From an uncultured Demequina sp. (GTDB lineage: Bacteria > Actinomycetota > Actinomycetes > Actinomycetales > Demequinaceae), in contig CALALQ010000090.1 in NCBI GenBank assembly GCA_937925595.1, positions 1 to 6,314 on the forward strand: 6,314 nt of DNA, written 5' to 3'. The notes under the pieces were generated by a model. That model did not search any database and was not told where the DNA came from. It saw only the letters and a program-made list of their open reading frames with translations. A program made the translations under genes and the position numbers. Below, in pieces: positions 5,917-6,314 of this stretch. The stretch's first letter is position 1. Each line of letters begins with the position of its first letter.

Positions 5917-6314
5917 CTACGGCGCGCTGTTGGCGCCTTCATGTACCGACACGCCGCACACCACAACGCCGCAGTGACGCCCGGTCAGTCCGTCGCGCCG
6001 GTGGCTGAAGAACGCGGCGTCTTCATAGGTGCAGCCGGGGTGCCTCACGAGGTAGCCCACGCCCAACTCCCCCAGTCGCGTCTCGACGGCCCGGGGGATG
6101 TCGAGCGCAGGTGTCTTCCACGAGGTCGTCGAGGTCGCGGTGGGGTGGCGCTCCGCGACTTCGTAGCGCATGCCGATGGGCACTTCGTAGCAGCGGCCAC
6201 AGATAGCAGGCCCGACGCTGGCAGAGATGAGCGTGGGGCTCGCCGCCGTGCGGCGCAGGTCGAGCAGCGCGCCGAAGGCGGCATCGACGGCTCCCGCCCA
6301 CAGGCCCTTGCGGC
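5917..6314 (-). CDS. pgeF: Peptidoglycan editing factor PgeF (YlmD/YfiH, multicopper-oxidase-like fold), C-terminal part
   Basis: The frame remains open to the right edge, so the N-terminal half is outside; about 132 codons are present. Translation through the edge reads RKGLWAGAVDAAFG, SVGPAICGRCYEV and further on PALDIPRAV, then CTYEDAAFFSHRRDGLTGR. These are in the order seen in YlmD/YfiH/PgeF proteins (E. coli LGPAIGPRAFEVG, CTYTENETFFSYRRD). The catalytic His of the HAGxRG motif and the upstream Cys and His would lie just beyond the edge, so the active site cannot be checked. E. coli PgeF removes wrongly incorporated precursors bearing L-Ser; purine nucleoside phosphorylase activity is also reported for the family. 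In actinobacteria it commonly follows ftsZ. A GTG at 6183 is internal, because conserved residues precede it. Confidence 0.95.
   Translation of the reverse strand, partial: RKGLWAGAVDAAFGALLDLRRTAASPTLISASVGPAICGRCYEVPIGMRYEVAERHPTATSTTSWKTPALDIPRAVETRLGELGVGYLVRHPGCTYEDAAFFSHRRDGLTGRHCGVVVCGVSVHEGANSAP

Overview
The window looks like a chromosomal segment of a high-GC Gram-positive bacterium (Actinomycetota, probably Micrococcales-like). The reasons are the GC-rich, Ala/Arg/Val-rich coding, the DivIVA/Wag31 N-terminus, and the gene order pgeF-sepF-yggT-divIVA followed by a DksA-like gene, lspA and an RluD-type gene. This is the downstream end of the division and cell wall (dcw) cluster, running right to left on the minus strand. 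The organism assignment is inferred from gene content and style only.

Right part, minus strand (6314 down to 3815): the C-terminal part of pgeF (peptidoglycan editing factor, cut by the window edge), sepF (FtsZ membrane anchor), yggT (small membrane protein) and a long divIVA/wag31 (polar growth scaffold). An 89-bp gap carrying two inverted repeats lies between yggT and divIVA. A 12-bp perfect GC-rich stem followed by T-rich sequence ends this unit just after divIVA.

Middle part, minus strand (3708 down to 1319): a second unit of four genes that overlap at every junction: a DksA/TraR-type zinc-finger protein, lspA (signal peptidase II, TTG start), an RluD-like pseudouridine synthase (GTG start) and a GNAT acetyltransferase. 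The overlaps point to one translationally coupled mRNA.

Left part, plus strand: the C-terminal 372 residues of the helicase HrpA converge on the GNAT gene. The roughly 200 bp between them is not empty. It holds the first about 27 codons of a TetR-type regulator joined, out of frame, to the last about 33 codons of an ABC-transporter ATPase. This looks like the scar of a deletion that removed most of a tetR-ABC transporter locus.

No mobile element, CRISPR array, tRNA or rRNA is visible, and I see no credible new multi-gene system. The most notable points are the deletion scar, the absence of ylmE/yggS and ileS from places where other actinobacteria carry them, the DksA-like protein with an almost intact acidic-tip motif, the repeat-bearing disordered tail of DivIVA, and the inverted repeats before divIVA.
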